Shown here: piece after piece, positions 17,351 through 26,916 of the stretch | Numbering within the stretch: position 1 is the first letter of the stretch | Layout: each line of letters opens with the position of its first letter | Assembly (NCBI GenBank): GCA_023228875.1 | Contig: JALOAG010000003.1 | Location: forward strand, 217,700 to 281,699 | DNA from: Bacteroidia bacterium | GTDB taxonomy: Bacteria > Bacteroidota > Bacteroidia > NS11-12g > UBA955 | DNA length: 64,000 nt | Reading direction: 5' to 3' | Position numbers and translations under genes: made by a program | The notes under the pieces: generated by a model | What the model was told of the DNA's origin: nothing | What the model saw: only the letters and a program-made list of their open reading frames with translations | Databases searched by the model: none

Positions 17351-19450
17351 TTAATCAGTAATTATCAATTTCTTAGTTGATATTCCTTCGTCAGTAAAAA
17401 TTTTAACAAAGTATAAACCGGCACTGATGTTATAGTCTTTAGGGTTAATTTCAATTGCAAGATTATGTCCCTGAATTTTATTGCTGTTTAATAATGCTAT
17501 TTCTTTTCCATTGATATCAACTATTGAGATTCTAGCAAAGGTATTTGCATTCACAGACGCTAATTGAATTGTAAAGTTGCTGTTACTTGGGTTGGGGAAA
17601 ATTACAACATCGAGTGGTTTGTCAAGTGTAGGAACGGAAGTGTAGTATTGACTTAAATTTATATTATCAATGTAAATTGGGTTACCTCCACCACTTTCAG
17701 CAACAATTCTAATTTTGAGATTAGTAGCATTGCTATAGCTATTTAAAGGACAATCATAACGTTTCCAATCATCCTGTGTCTGTGGGACAACACCAACTCC
17801 AAATCCTGGATAAGTAGAAAGGAAAGTGCTATTGCGCTGTACCACTTGTTGCCATGTAGCACCACAGTCTTGAGAAACATATACTCTTACAACATCCTGG
17901 ATTGTAGCATCTCTTCTTGCATGCGCAACCATAAAAGACAGTATTGGAGTGCCACCCATCTTAGTCATGTCAAGCCCGGGTGACTCAACAGCATATCTGT
18001 AGGCAAAATTGAAAGAGTTAATAGGTGCTTTTAAACTAACATTGCCGTCATAGCTGATGTTTTTTACAACTTCAAAAGGATAATATCCGGGTTCTGCAAC
18101 TTGGTATAAACCTGAACTAGTAAATGAGTTTCCTTTAGCTTCCTCAAAGCCTTCAAAAAGGCCTACTTGAGGGGTTGTAGCAGCATGAACCTGAATATAT
18201 TGTTTGATTTCAAATTCGTCTTCGCCTGATGAGTTGCTAACTTTAAGTTTTACAGCAAATTTACCGGGATTTGAATATGTAACTAATGGATTAACATCAG
18301 AAGAAGTGGTTACATCCGCTCCTTCAAATGTCCATGTTCTATTTGTAATATTGATACCGGCACAAGGAATTGATGAGAACTGAATTTGACTGCCCGCACA
18401 AATTACTGTCTTGTTTGCTCTGAAACTTGCAACCGGTTTTGAGGCAGAACCGGAAATGCCTGTGAATTCAAGGTTTTCTTCAGAATAAAGTTTATGTCTG
18501 GAAAATTCTTTACTTGTAAGGTAAAAATCAACTCTTTCTTTTTGTCCATGAGTGAACATTACTTGACAACCATGTGAATAGTCCATGTAGTTTTCCCATT
18601 GGTCATACATAGTGTCTAAAACAACTTTTCCACTTGCATCATAGAAACAACTATTGCCGGTGGGAGGGCAAGATGTGTTTGTGAATTCTTCTTTCACTAA
18701 GGGAGTGTCATCTACACGGTCATTAGGGAAGGTACAGCCACCTTGAAACGTGTGCAGGAGTCCTAAATAGTGCCCGACTTCGTGTGTCAGAGTTCGCCCT
18801 TGATCAAAACCGGAATAACCAACTTCGCTCGCAATGATAACAACGCCATCTTTAGACGGGGTCATCCATGGGAAATTAGCAAAACCTAATACAGTACCTT
18901 TTGCACCGGAAGAGTTAATTGAAGTAACTACCCATATATTTAAATAACGATCCGGAGGCCAAAGAACTAATTCTTTTACATTATCTCTGGCATTGGTTCC
19001 AATTGTTGAATAAATTCTTTCTATACCATTGGTACATCTGCCTTGTGGATCTCTCTTTGCGAGTACAAATTCTATTTCAAAGTTCGCAACAAGCGGAGCA
19101 AAAGGTGCATGTAAAGAATTTCTTACATTGCCAACATCAGGATTTGTTGCGCTATAATCTTCATTTAAAATTTTTATTTGATCAAATATCTTGGAGTCCG
19201 GAATGTTCTCTGGTCCATTTGCATGAATAATATGAAAAACAACAGGGATTGTAACCTTTGTACGTCTTCCATTGGTAGTAGAACTTCCAGCGGTTTCCGC
19301 ATCGTTAAATATGGTAGGATTCTCTTTTCTCCATTCTTCTAATGTTTGATCAGAACCGCAAACATGGTGAGTTTGTGCGTGGGCATTATTGATAAAGACA
19401 GTTGCGACTGTTGCGAATAGAATAGATTGGAATGTAGTCTTTGTGATCAT
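17351..19450 (-). CDS. Secreted M43 metalloprotease with PKD and T9SS type A domain (copy 1)
   Basis: A 699-residue paralogue of the following gene. Signal peptide MITKTTFQSILFATVATVFINNAHAQ; catalytic zinc motif HEVGHYLGLLH; Met-turn MDYSHGCQVMF; PKD-like domain with RTWTFEGADVTTSS and YSNPGKFAVKLKVSNSSG; a domain ending in GGGNPIYIDNINL; and the T9SS type A tail (VVIFPNPSNSNFTIQL through SAGLYFVKIFTDEG to KKLIITD). Pappalysins cleave protein substrates, and this one presumably digests extracellular protein. The first gene of the pair, it has its own -7 box 22 bases upstream. It carries a short extra loop (CFYDASGKVVLDTMYDQ) near the zinc site compared with copy 2, which may shift specificity. 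Confidence 0.92.
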   Translation of the reverse strand: MITKTTFQSILFATVATVFINNAHAQTHHVCGSDQTLEEWRKENPTIFNDAETAGSSTTNGRRTKVTIPVVFHIIHANGPENIPDSKIFDQIKILNEDYSATNPDVGNVRNSLHAPFAPLVANFEIEFVLAKRDPQGRCTNGIERIYSTIGTNARDNVKELVLWPPDRYLNIWVVTSINSSGAKGTVLGFANFPWMTPSKDGVVIIASEVGYSGFDQGRTLTHEVGHYLGLLHTFQGGCTFPNDRVDDTPLVKEEFTNTSCPPTGNSCFYDASGKVVLDTMYDQWENYMDYSHGCQVMFTHGQKERVDFYLTSKEFSRHKLYSEENLEFTGISGSASKPVASFRANKTVICAGSQIQFSSIPCAGINITNRTWTFEGADVTTSSDVNPLVTYSNPGKFAVKLKVSNSSGEDEFEIKQYIQVHAATTPQVGLFEGFEEAKGNSFTSSGLYQVAEPGYYPFEVVKNISYDGNVSLKAPINSFNFAYRYAVESPGLDMTKMGGTPILSFMVAHARRDATIQDVVRVYVSQDCGATWQQVVQRNSTFLSTYPGFGVGVVPQTQDDWKRYDCPLNSYSNATNLKIRIVAESGGGNPIYIDNINLSQYYTSVPTLDKPLDVVIFPNPSNSNFTIQLASVNANTFARISIVDINGKEIALLNSNKIQGHNLAIEINPKDYNISAGLYFVKIFTDEGISTKKLIITD

Positions 19451-19472
19451 GCTTTCTTAATATTATGGTGGG

Positions 19473-19480
19473 CAAATATA
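19473..19480 (-). promoter_or_regulatory. -7 box (TATATTTG) for the metalloprotease pair
   Basis: Minus-strand TATATTTG matches TAnnTTTG exactly and is followed by CCC. It ends 22 bases before the ATG at 19450. No TTG is found at the usual -33 spacing. Confidence 0.5.
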
Positions 19481-19535
19481 TAATTTATAATTTGTAATAT
19501 GTTGTTTCGATTGGTGTGTGTTTGTCTATTTTTTA

Positions 19536-20966
19536 CTAACGGCTTAAATTGTTTGTTTTCTGTTCTGTTTTCTCAACAATTGTGGCTGTAATTGAGTCTC
19601 CGGTAACATTGATTACTGTTCGACACATATCTAAAATTCTGTCAATTGGTAGAATGATTGCAATCCATGCGGGATTGAGGTGTACAGACTGCAAAACCAT
19701 GATAAGCATAATGAGTCCGGAACTTGGGATTGATGCTGCACCAATGGATGCCAATGCAGTCGTTAATACAATGGTCATTTGTTGTGCTATGGTCAAATCA
19801 ATCCAATGTAGTTGAGCTAAAAACACTATGGCTACCGCTTGGTATAAAGCAGTGCCATCCATGTTGACAATAGCACCTATAGGTAAAATAAAACTGGTCG
19901 TCTCTTTGGAAACTTTTAAATTGTTGCTAACACATTCTATTGTAACGGGTAGGGTTGCTGCACTTGAGCTTGTTGAAAATGCAAGGAGTTGGGCAGGTCC
20001 CATTGATTTAAAGAAAAATTTATAACGAGATATAAAACTCTTGTTCTCAGGTTGTTGGACACCTAAAAAGATATAAAGTGAAGGATAAATTATGAACAAA
20101 AGGATTGAGAGTCCTGATACTACTACTATGCTGTATTTGAGTAAAACAGAAAGTATGTCTATCAGTTCGGTCATGTTAGAAGCCATTTCGGTCATGTTCC
20201 CTGCCATCAAGCAGAAAACAAAAAAAGGAGAAAATGACATTACAATATCTACCATCTTAAGGTAAATATGATTCAATCCGCCAAAGAAGAAAGTAAGATT
20301 TTCGCTATATTGTTTAGGAATTTTTTTGATTGCAATGCCAAAAATGATTGAAAAGAAAATGATTTGAAGAAGTAGTGTGTTGTTAGACAGGGAGTTTACA
20401 ATATTGTCCGGAACAATTTCCACTAAGAATGAAAGCGGAGATTGTTGTTTTGTTTTTGTTGCAACCTCAATTTTTTCTGCAAGTTTGCTATTGTTCAATG
20501 TGCTTTCATTACCACTTTCTGATACTTCATTGGAGTATTTTGGATCCGACAAAATGTTTTTGTTGTCAATTAAATGAATGTCGGGAGTGGATTGCGCCCA
20601 TTTTTCGTATGTGATACGGTTTTTTATTTTTTGCTCGATAGGGATTGTTTTTCCCGGTTCAAAAAGATTCACAACTCCAAGTCCAACAATGATAGCAATG
20701 AATGTTGTGATTCCGAAAATAATGAGTGCTCTTGTCCCCATTCGTCCGAGTTTTGTAAGGTCAGAAAGTTCAGCAATTCCTGTAATAATTGAAAACATGA
20801 CTAATGGGATGGCGATTAGTTTGAGCAAATTCAAAAAAATGACTCCAAAAGGAGAGAGCCAGTCTTGAGTGAATGAATTAAATCCAAAGTATATTGAACT
20901 AAATGCCCAAATTATCCCAGCTATTAACCCAATGAGTATTTTCCAATGCAATGCTATTTTTTTCAC
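19536..20966 (-). CDS. Dicarboxylate/amino acid:cation symporter (DAACS, GltP-like)
   Basis: A 476-residue inner-membrane transporter that couples uptake of glutamate, aspartate or C4-dicarboxylates to protons or sodium. Family signatures are plain: the serine-rich hairpin FSTSSSAATLPVT, the substrate- and ion-binding NMDGTALYQAVAIVFLAQ, and IDRILDMCRTVINVTGD near the end. About eight hydrophobic segments precede and flank these. A hydrophilic insertion of roughly 60 residues (around residues 110-175) sits in the 3-4 loop region; such inserts are seen in other Bacteroidota members. Substrate cannot be fixed. It stands alone, downstream of its own promoter box and divergent from the foldase gene. 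Confidence 0.9.
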   Translation of the reverse strand: MKKIALHWKILIGLIAGIIWAFSSIYFGFNSFTQDWLSPFGVIFLNLLKLIAIPLVMFSIITGIAELSDLTKLGRMGTRALIIFGITTFIAIIVGLGVVNLFEPGKTIPIEQKIKNRITYEKWAQSTPDIHLIDNKNILSDPKYSNEVSESGNESTLNNSKLAEKIEVATKTKQQSPLSFLVEIVPDNIVNSLSNNTLLLQIIFFSIIFGIAIKKIPKQYSENLTFFFGGLNHIYLKMVDIVMSFSPFFVFCLMAGNMTEMASNMTELIDILSVLLKYSIVVVSGLSILLFIIYPSLYIFLGVQQPENKSFISRYKFFFKSMGPAQLLAFSTSSSAATLPVTIECVSNNLKVSKETTSFILPIGAIVNMDGTALYQAVAIVFLAQLHWIDLTIAQQMTIVLTTALASIGAASIPSSGLIMLIMVLQSVHLNPAWIAIILPIDRILDMCRTVINVTGDSITATIVEKTEQKTNNLSR

Positions 20967-21003
20967 TTTGTTGAGATGTGATTGTGAAATAAACTTGAGT
21001 GGG

Positions 21004-21011
21004 CAAAACTA
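21004..21011 (-). promoter_or_regulatory. -7 box (TAGTTTTG) for the symporter
   Basis: Minus-strand TAGTTTTG matches TAnnTTTG exactly, followed by CCC, 37 bases before the ATG at 20966. No -33 TTG at the proper distance. Confidence 0.5.
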
Positions 21012-21135
21012 TTTGATTTTTTTGAATTGAAAAGATGAATGATATTGTATGTGATTACTTGTGTTTTCGATTAAACATGAATGTATGGTGTTCATTGGAA
21101 TAAAAATTGTTAGTGCTTTTTTATTTCATCAAGTG

Positions 21136-21143
21136 TAAGTTTG
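21136..21143 (+). promoter_or_regulatory. -7 box (TAAGTTTG) for the double-parvulin foldase
   Basis: TAAGTTTG followed by CGC, 35 bases before the ATG at 21179. A TTG lies 26 bases upstream, slightly long for a -33 element. The box lies downstream of the longest possible start codon, which is why the ATG at 21179 was chosen. The rest of the 20967-21178 intergenic stretch shows nothing else I can name. Confidence 0.5.
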
Positions 21144-21178
21144 CGCGCTCAATCAAAAATGAAATATTGCAATTTATT

Positions 21179-23173
21179 ATGAAGATATTAAAAGTTCAAT
21201 TGATGACAATGGCTTTGCTATTGTCTGCAACAGTTTTTTGCCAACATAATGATGATGTGGTTTTTTCCTACGGAAACCATAAAGTTACTTATGATGAGTT
21301 TAAGAGAGGGTTCTTAAAAAATCAGTCAATAGAAAAAAAGCAGATAACCCAAAAAGATATCAATGATTATTTGAACCTTTATATCAACTTTAAACTAAAG
21401 GTTCAAGATGCTTATGATAAGCAATTTGACACATTGCCGAGTTTTAAAAATGAGTTAGTAATGTATAGGAAGCAAATTGCCCGACCATTTCTTACTGACA
21501 AAACGGTAAATGAGCATTTAATGCAAGAAGCGTACAGTCGAATGAAGGAAGAGGTTGATGCATCTCATATTTTGATTGTTGTAAAGAATTTTGATAATCC
21601 ATTGGACACAATGAAGGCGCGTAAGCTTTTAGATAGTATTCGTAATTTAATTATTGAAGGTAAAATGGATTTTGCAACAGCAGCTGAGAAATACTCTCAA
21701 GACCCTTCTGCAAAATACAACAAAGGTGAGTTAGGGTATTTTACGGCATTTGAGATGGTTTATCCTTTTGAGTCTATGGCATATAATACGAAAGTAGGAG
21801 ATGTAAGCCCTGTCTTTAGAACAGATTTTGGTTATCATATTCTAAAAGTCAATAATAAGCGTCCGGCAGATGGAGATATCAAAGTGTCGCATATCATGAT
21901 TAAATTAAATCAGAATGCAACTCAACAAGAAATTGCGCAAGCAATGGAAAAAGCAAACAGCATATATTCAAAAATTAATTCAGGTGAGAAAACATTTGAA
22001 GAAATGGTAAAACTTTATTCAGAAGATAACACTTCTTCTGCAACAGGAGGCGAGCTACAATGGTTTAAGCGCACAAGTCAATATCCAATTGAGTTCAAAG
22101 AAGCAGCCTTTAGTTTGAAACATGATGGGGATATATCTAAACCCGTAAAGACTAATTATGGCGTACACATTATAAAACGCATTTCACTCAGACCGATTGA
22201 ATCTTATGATAAAGTTTTGGGTACCTTGTCCCAACGCATTAGCAGAGATTCGCGTTCTCAACAAAATACAGAAGTGGTGTTTGCGCGTGTTAGCAAAGAG
22301 TTAAATCTGAAAGAGGGTGAAAAAGTGTTGAAGAAATTCATAAAGTCATTTGCAAAAGACCAAACACTTACTGAGGGCAAATGGAAGTATGTTGCAGATA
22401 AAAATGCAACGAAGATAATTCTGTCTTATGCTGACCAAAAGCTGACAGTTGCTGATTTTGCAAAATTTATTGAAGGTGCTCAAAGCCCTGCTGAAAATGC
22501 CAATAAAGAGGGATTAATCAAAAAGTATTTTAAAGAGTTTCAGGTTGTCAGCCTGATGAATTATTATGAAAATAATTTAGAGAAATTCAGTCCCGATTTT
22601 CAACATCTTCTTCAAGAATATAAAGAAGGTATCTTGTTGTTTAGTCTTATGGATGAAATGATTTGGACCAAGAGTATGCAAGATTCTATTGGTTTGCAGG
22701 AGTTCTATAATGCAAATAAGCAAAGATATCAGTGGGGTGAGAGGTTTGACGCTGACATTTTCATTGTGTCAAATGTGGAAATAGAGAAGAAGATTTCTCA
22801 GATGATAGCTAAGGGCATTGCTAGTGACAGTATTATAAATTACTACAAGAAGGCTGACCCGCTTGCCTTATCGGTTAAGAAAGGTAAGTTTTCTAAAGGT
22901 GAAGACCCTGCTGTTGATTTACTATTTGACAAGGCTGATGCAAAGAATACAAAAGGCAATTATTATACAGAATTAAAGGAAGGCTCAACTTTATATATTG
23001 TCAGAGCCAATAAGTTTTTACCTCCTTCTCTCAAAGAACTTGATGAAATTAGAGGACATGTTACCAGCGATTACCAATCTGAACTTGAAAGTCATTGGAT
23101 TGAAAGTTTGAAAATGAAATATCCGGTAAGTGTTAATATGGAGGTTGTCAACAGATTGCAACAAGAAAAATAG
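21179..23173 (+). CDS. Periplasmic peptidyl-prolyl isomerase with two parvulin domains
   Basis: A 664-residue exported foldase. A signal peptide (MKILKVQLMTMALLLSATVFCQ) is followed by an N-terminal helical chaperone region with the SurA-like phrase NDYLNLYINFKLKVQDAYD, two parvulin domains (about residues 126-230, DASHILIVV to FGYHILKV; and 236-340, VSHIMIKL to YGVHIIKR), and a long C-terminal helical region with a degenerate third segment. Parvulins isomerise prolyl bonds and help outer-membrane proteins fold in the periplasm. It precedes nhaD but is separated by hairpins, and lies near two further SurA-type genes, so this stretch is a cluster of periplasmic foldases. PrsA/PpiD-like naming is possible but not certain. 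Confidence 0.88.
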   Translation: MKILKVQLMTMALLLSATVFCQHNDDVVFSYGNHKVTYDEFKRGFLKNQSIEKKQITQKDINDYLNLYINFKLKVQDAYDKQFDTLPSFKNELVMYRKQIARPFLTDKTVNEHLMQEAYSRMKEEVDASHILIVVKNFDNPLDTMKARKLLDSIRNLIIEGKMDFATAAEKYSQDPSAKYNKGELGYFTAFEMVYPFESMAYNTKVGDVSPVFRTDFGYHILKVNNKRPADGDIKVSHIMIKLNQNATQQEIAQAMEKANSIYSKINSGEKTFEEMVKLYSEDNTSSATGGELQWFKRTSQYPIEFKEAAFSLKHDGDISKPVKTNYGVHIIKRISLRPIESYDKVLGTLSQRISRDSRSQQNTEVVFARVSKELNLKEGEKVLKKFIKSFAKDQTLTEGKWKYVADKNATKIILSYADQKLTVADFAKFIEGAQSPAENANKEGLIKKYFKEFQVVSLMNYYENNLEKFSPDFQHLLQEYKEGILLFSLMDEMIWTKSMQDSIGLQEFYNANKQRYQWGERFDADIFIVSNVEIEKKISQMIAKGIASDSIINYYKKADPLALSVKKGKFSKGEDPAVDLLFDKADAKNTKGNYYTELKEGSTLYIVRANKFLPPSLKELDEIRGHVTSDYQSELESHWIESLKMKYPVSVNMEVVNRLQQEK

Positions 23174-23212
23174 TGAATTAATCCACTATTGAGATAGTAT
23201 GTGAATACTATC
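23169..23212 (+). terminator. Double hairpin after the foldase gene
   Basis: Two adjacent perfect hairpins: AATAGTG/CACTATT (23169-23175 with 23184-23190), which includes the stop codon, and GATAGTAT-GTGA-ATACTATC (23193-23212). A run of seven T follows about 8 bases later. This suits termination before the nhaD promoter. Confidence 0.6.
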
Positions 23213-23242
23213 AAAAATGATTTTTTTATTCGAAAATCAAAC

Positions 23243-23250
23243 TAAGTTTG
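23243..23250 (+). promoter_or_regulatory. -7 box (TAAGTTTG) for nhaD
   Basis: TAAGTTTG followed by CGCCC, 22 bases before the ATG at 23273. Same eight bases plus CGC as at the preceding foldase gene. No -33 TTG seen. Confidence 0.5.
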
Positions 23251-23272
23251 CGCCCAATAAATTTTATTTTTT

Positions 23273-24616
23273 ATGATAACATTCATTGTTCTTGTATTCA
23301 TCATTGGCTATTTAGCTATCACTCTCGAGCATAGTTTAAAAATAGACAAATTAGTTCCGGCTTTAATCATGATGGTATTGGCTTGGACTGCTATTGCTAT
23401 TGGCTTGGACGGATTTCCAAATTGGTTTGATTCCCACAATGGCAGAATGCTTGATGGATTTTCGAGTATGTTGTCTGAACAGAAACAAGTTTTATTAGAA
23501 AATACGTTACTGCATCATTTTGGTAAAACTTCTGAAATTTTAATTTTCCTTATTGGTGCAATGGCAATCGTGGAATTGATTGAATATTTTAATGGTTTTA
23601 GTACCGTTAAGGGATTTATCAAAACTAAGAGCAGAAGAACTTTGCTGTGGGTGATTTCAATCCTTGCATTTTTCTTGTCAGCGATTATTGACAATCTTAC
23701 AGCTACAATCGTATTAATCACAATATTGCGCAAACTATTGCCTGAAAATAAAGATAGAATCTGGTATGCAGGTTTTATTATTATTGCTGCAAACGCAGGA
23801 GGCGCATGGACTCCGATTGGAGATGTTACCACTACGATGTTGTGGATTGGTAAAAAGGTATCCACTGTAAAATTAATTGAGTATTTGGTTGTCCCAAGTA
23901 TATTATGTCTTGCTATTCCATTAATTATAGGCTCTTTCTTGCCGGTGTTCAAAGGGGAGTTTGAAAATACAGAAGATAAAAACCCTTCGAAATACAGTAA
24001 ACTCATGTTGTTCCTTGGTTTAGGCATGATAGTATTTGTTCCGATTTTTAAATCTATTACACATTTACCACCATATCTTGGTATGATGTTTTCTTTTTCA
24101 ATTGTTGCCATTACTGCTGAAATCCTAAAAATGAAACAATCCAAGTCTGGGTTGAATGTTTTGGCAACTGCCGAACATCACCAAAGCCCAACTGCGCGTG
24201 CTTTATCAAGAGTTGAAATGCCTTCTGTGTTATTCTTCCTTGGAATTTTAATGACGGTTGCAGCATTGGAATCCTTAGGTATTATTTTCAATCTCGGTCA
24301 AGAAGTGCAGCATGTAATGTCTAACGAGATGTTTATCTTTATTTTGGGAGCGGCTTCTGCTGTAATTGATAATGTCCCATTGGTAGCAGCCAGTATGGGG
24401 ATGTTTAACTTCCCTATGGATGAACATATCTGGCACTTTATTGCTTTTGCAGCCGGGACAGGGGGAAGTATGTTAATCATTGGATCTGCAGCAGGTGTTG
24501 TTGCAATGGGTATGGAAAAGATTTCTTTCTTTTGGTATCTTAAAAAGATTTCATGGTTAGCACTCATTGGCTATGTGGCTGGTTACATCTTCATGTTGAT
24601 GTTTCATAGTTATTAA
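23273..24616 (+). CDS. nhaD: Na+/H+ antiporter NhaD
   Basis: A 447-residue inner-membrane protein of the ion transporter superfamily. About 11-12 hydrophobic segments are visible. NhaD features include EHSLKIDKLVPALIMMVLAW near the start, SAIIDNLTATIVLITIL and NAGGAWTPIGDVTTTMLWI in the middle, and the second inverted-repeat motif AVIDNVPLVAASMGM with GTGGSMLIIGSAAG near the end. It exports sodium (or lithium) in exchange for protons and helps pH and salt homeostasis. The gene has its own promoter box and is followed by an inverted repeat before the next lipoprotein gene. The family call is firm; ion preference is inferred. Confidence 0.92.
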   Translation: MITFIVLVFIIGYLAITLEHSLKIDKLVPALIMMVLAWTAIAIGLDGFPNWFDSHNGRMLDGFSSMLSEQKQVLLENTLLHHFGKTSEILIFLIGAMAIVELIEYFNGFSTVKGFIKTKSRRTLLWVISILAFFLSAIIDNLTATIVLITILRKLLPENKDRIWYAGFIIIAANAGGAWTPIGDVTTTMLWIGKKVSTVKLIEYLVVPSILCLAIPLIIGSFLPVFKGEFENTEDKNPSKYSKLMLFLGLGMIVFVPIFKSITHLPPYLGMMFSFSIVAITAEILKMKQSKSGLNVLATAEHHQSPTARALSRVEMPSVLFFLGILMTVAALESLGIIFNLGQEVQHVMSNEMFIFILGAASAVIDNVPLVAASMGMFNFPMDEHIWHFIAFAAGTGGSMLIIGSAAGVVAMGMEKISFFWYLKKISWLALIGYVAGYIFMLMFHSY

Positions 24617-24624
24617 TTTTGGAT

Positions 24625-24662
24625 ATTATCTCAAATAATAGTACTTTTCCATTTGAGATAAT
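24625..24662. repeat. Inverted repeat after nhaD
   Basis: ATTATCTCAAAT (24625-24636) and ATTTGAGATAAT (24651-24662) are perfect 12-base complements around a 14-base loop. It starts 8 bases after the nhaD stop and ends 14 bases before the next ATG. There is no clean T run, so it could be a terminator or a leader structure. Confidence 0.5.
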
Positions 24663-24676
24663 TGGATGTTATTTTG

Positions 24677-25543
24677 ATGAAAAGAACCGCTTTAATATTA
24701 TTATTTGCCATTATTCTTGTTTCTGTTATTAGTTGTACAAACATTTTGCCTGACAAAGGGAAAAACCTGTTAGCTAAAGTCGGTGATAAATCTTTGTATT
24801 TGGAAGATATTCCCCAAGAGAAGTTTGTAAAAACCATTGAAGGAGACAGCGCTACTCGATTAAGACGATACGTAGAAAAGTGGGTTGAAGACCAGTTCTT
24901 TCTTCTTCAAGCAAAGCAAGAAGTATCAGAGCAATCACCGCTAATTAGTGAAATTTTAGAAGAGTACAAACGGAATCTCATGATTTATGAATTAGAGAAA
25001 TTGTGGATGAATAATTTTACTGACACTACAATAGGTGACAGTGCTATAAATGCGTATTATGAAGCAAATAAGGAAAATTTTCAATTAAGGAAGAATATTG
25101 TGAAGATTCGCTATGTGAAAGTAGAAAAGGATATTGCTGCCAAAGAATTAGCAAAAGTTAAAAATCTTATCAAGAACCCTTCTCAGCAGAATGATAGCCT
25201 CATCAGAATCTTTGCAGAACAAAAAGCAGAAAACTTTTATCTGGACAACAATTGGCTTTATTTTGATGATGTATTAATAGAGATCCCTATATCCTCAAAT
25301 TATAATCAAGAAAGGTTTCTTCAAAACAATCGTTTTGTAGAATTAACCGAAGGACGATTTATATATTTGGTTAACTTCGTTGACCTTAAAATAAAAGACG
25401 ACATTACTCCGTTGGAATTCGAGAGAGATAATATTAAGAAGTACATTATTATGCAAAGGAAAGCTCAGTATATAGAAAAAAAACGCAGAGAACTGCTTAA
25501 TCAAGCAATTAAATCAGGAGAAATTAAAACATGGATAAATTAA
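24677..25543 (+). CDS. SurA-N-like lipoprotein without a parvulin domain
   Basis: A 288-residue lipoprotein. Signal sequence MKRTALILLFAIILVSVISC ends in VISC, a lipobox with the Cys near residue 20. The next part, LLAKVGDKSLYLEDIP and VEKWVEDQFFLLQAKQEV, resembles the N-terminal chaperone region of SurA/PpiC proteins, but the parvulin motifs (HILI, YGFHI) are absent; instead a segment with NYNQERFLQNNRFVEL and a Gln-rich helix follows. It therefore looks like a foldase that kept only chaperone parts. The ATG at 24677 was preferred over one five codons upstream because it gives a proper signal peptide. Its end overlaps the SurA-like gene by 13 bases, so the two are translationally coupled. 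Confidence 0.75.
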   Translation: MKRTALILLFAIILVSVISCTNILPDKGKNLLAKVGDKSLYLEDIPQEKFVKTIEGDSATRLRRYVEKWVEDQFFLLQAKQEVSEQSPLISEILEEYKRNLMIYELEKLWMNNFTDTTIGDSAINAYYEANKENFQLRKNIVKIRYVKVEKDIAAKELAKVKNLIKNPSQQNDSLIRIFAEQKAENFYLDNNWLYFDDVLIEIPISSNYNQERFLQNNRFVELTEGRFIYLVNFVDLKIKDDITPLEFERDNIKKYIIMQRKAQYIEKKRRELLNQAIKSGEIKTWIN

Positions 25544-26916
25544 TCAAACCGACTCGTCTTGTATTGGTTGGGCTTCTGTTGCTTTCAGGTCAGCTTTTTA
25601 GTCAAGAACCACCCAGAAAGATTGTCGATTTTGTATTAGCAAAAATTGGGAATCAAATCGTTCTCCGCAGTGAATTGGAAGCAGAAATTGAACAAATAAA
25701 AGAAAGTGGCGAAGTTGTTTCTGATGAATTAAGATGTGCAATCTTTCATGAATTAATCAAAAGAAAGTTAATGATTATGCAGGCTGAGTTGGATAGTATC
25801 CCGGTGTCTGAAGATCAAGTGGAGGATGAATTGAACCGCAGACTTAGCTATTTTGCAGGTCAAATGGGAGGAGAAAAAAAGCTTGAGGAATATCTTGGGA
25901 AGTCTCTAACTGAATATAAGAAAGAGATGCGTCCTAAAATGAGACAACAACTATTGTCAAGGACGATGGAATCCAAGATTACAGGAGATCTCAAAATAAG
26001 TCCAAGTGAAGTAAAAGAGTACTTCAATAAGATTCCTAAAGACAGTATTCCTCTTATTAAGGCTGAATTTGAGTTGGGTCAAATTATTATTAATCCACAA
26101 TCTTCAGACTTGGCGAAAGAATATGCACTTGAATCCATTCGTAAGATTAGAGAAGATATTGTATTACGAGGGGCAGATTTTGGCAAAATGGCTCGTAATT
26201 TCAGTGATGACAGATATACCGCAGAAAGAGGCGGGGCTCTCGATGAGTTCGGGCGCGGGGAGATGGTGCCTGAATTTGAAAGAGCCGCATTTAAACTCCA
26301 AAAGGATTCGATTTCTCCAATCATTGAAACAAAATACGGATTCCATATCATAAAAATGATTGAAAGACGTGGAGAAAGAGTAGAGGTATTGCATATATTA
26401 ATCAGACCAAAACTTACGTCTTATGATGTGCAAGACGCAATTCATCTGGCTGATAGCATTCGCAATGTGTTTATAAAAAATGATGCTACTTTTTGTGAAT
26501 TAGCATCCAAGTATTCAGATGATGATCAAACCAAAGGTGCTTGTGGAATGTTTACTGACCCTCAAACCGGGTCTTCCAAAATATCCATTGAATATTTAGA
26601 TAAACAAATGATGTCTGCTGTGTCAAAATTAATGCCCGGACAATTGTCAGAACCGGAAATTGTGGACATGCCTAATGGTATCAAAGCTATTAGATTGTTT
26701 TATTTGAAAAGTGAAACCCAACCTCACCAAGCAAACTTAAAGGATGACTATCCAAGAATTCAGTTTAATGCTTTGGAAAAAAAACGTGAGGAAGTAATGA
26801 ACGAATGGCTGATGAAAAGACTTGAAAATACTTACATAGAGATTAATGACGAGTATTTAAAGTGCGATTTCATTGACAATTGGAATAAAAAGGCAAATAA
26901 AGGTAATGGAAAATAG
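25531..26916 (+). CDS. surA: SurA-like periplasmic chaperone/peptidyl-prolyl isomerase
   Basis: A 461-residue exported protein. Signal peptide about residues 1-24 (LVLVGLLLLSGQLFSQ). Then the SurA N-terminal domain (VDFVLAKIGNQIVLRSELEAEI, a very typical SurA opening), a parvulin domain about 175-275 (LGQIIINPQ to YGFHIIKMI, with GGALDEFGRGEMVPEFE), and a second, weaker parvulin domain about 282-385 (VLHILIRP; the terminal FHI motif is replaced by GIKAIRL). SurA escorts outer-membrane proteins across the periplasm. The gene overlaps the lipoprotein gene before it and the MoxR gene after it, so all three are one operon. Confidence 0.88.
   Translation: MDKLIKPTRLVLVGLLLLSGQLFSQEPPRKIVDFVLAKIGNQIVLRSELEAEIEQIKESGEVVSDELRCAIFHELIKRKLMIMQAELDSIPVSEDQVEDELNRRLSYFAGQMGGEKKLEEYLGKSLTEYKKEMRPKMRQQLLSRTMESKITGDLKISPSEVKEYFNKIPKDSIPLIKAEFELGQIIINPQSSDLAKEYALESIRKIREDIVLRGADFGKMARNFSDDRYTAERGGALDEFGRGEMVPEFERAAFKLQKDSISPIIETKYGFHIIKMIERRGERVEVLHILIRPKLTSYDVQDAIHLADSIRNVFIKNDATFCELASKYSDDDQTKGACGMFTDPQTGSSKISIEYLDKQMMSAVSKLMPGQLSEPEIVDMPNGIKAIRLFYLKSETQPHQANLKDDYPRIQFNALEKKREEVMNEWLMKRLENTYIEINDEYLKCDFIDNWNKKANKGNGK

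Noticed and set aside
20967..21178. Possible regulatory RNA in the longest intergenic gap
   Set aside because: It contains the two divergent promoter boxes but no stable hairpin or riboswitch-like pattern that I could see.
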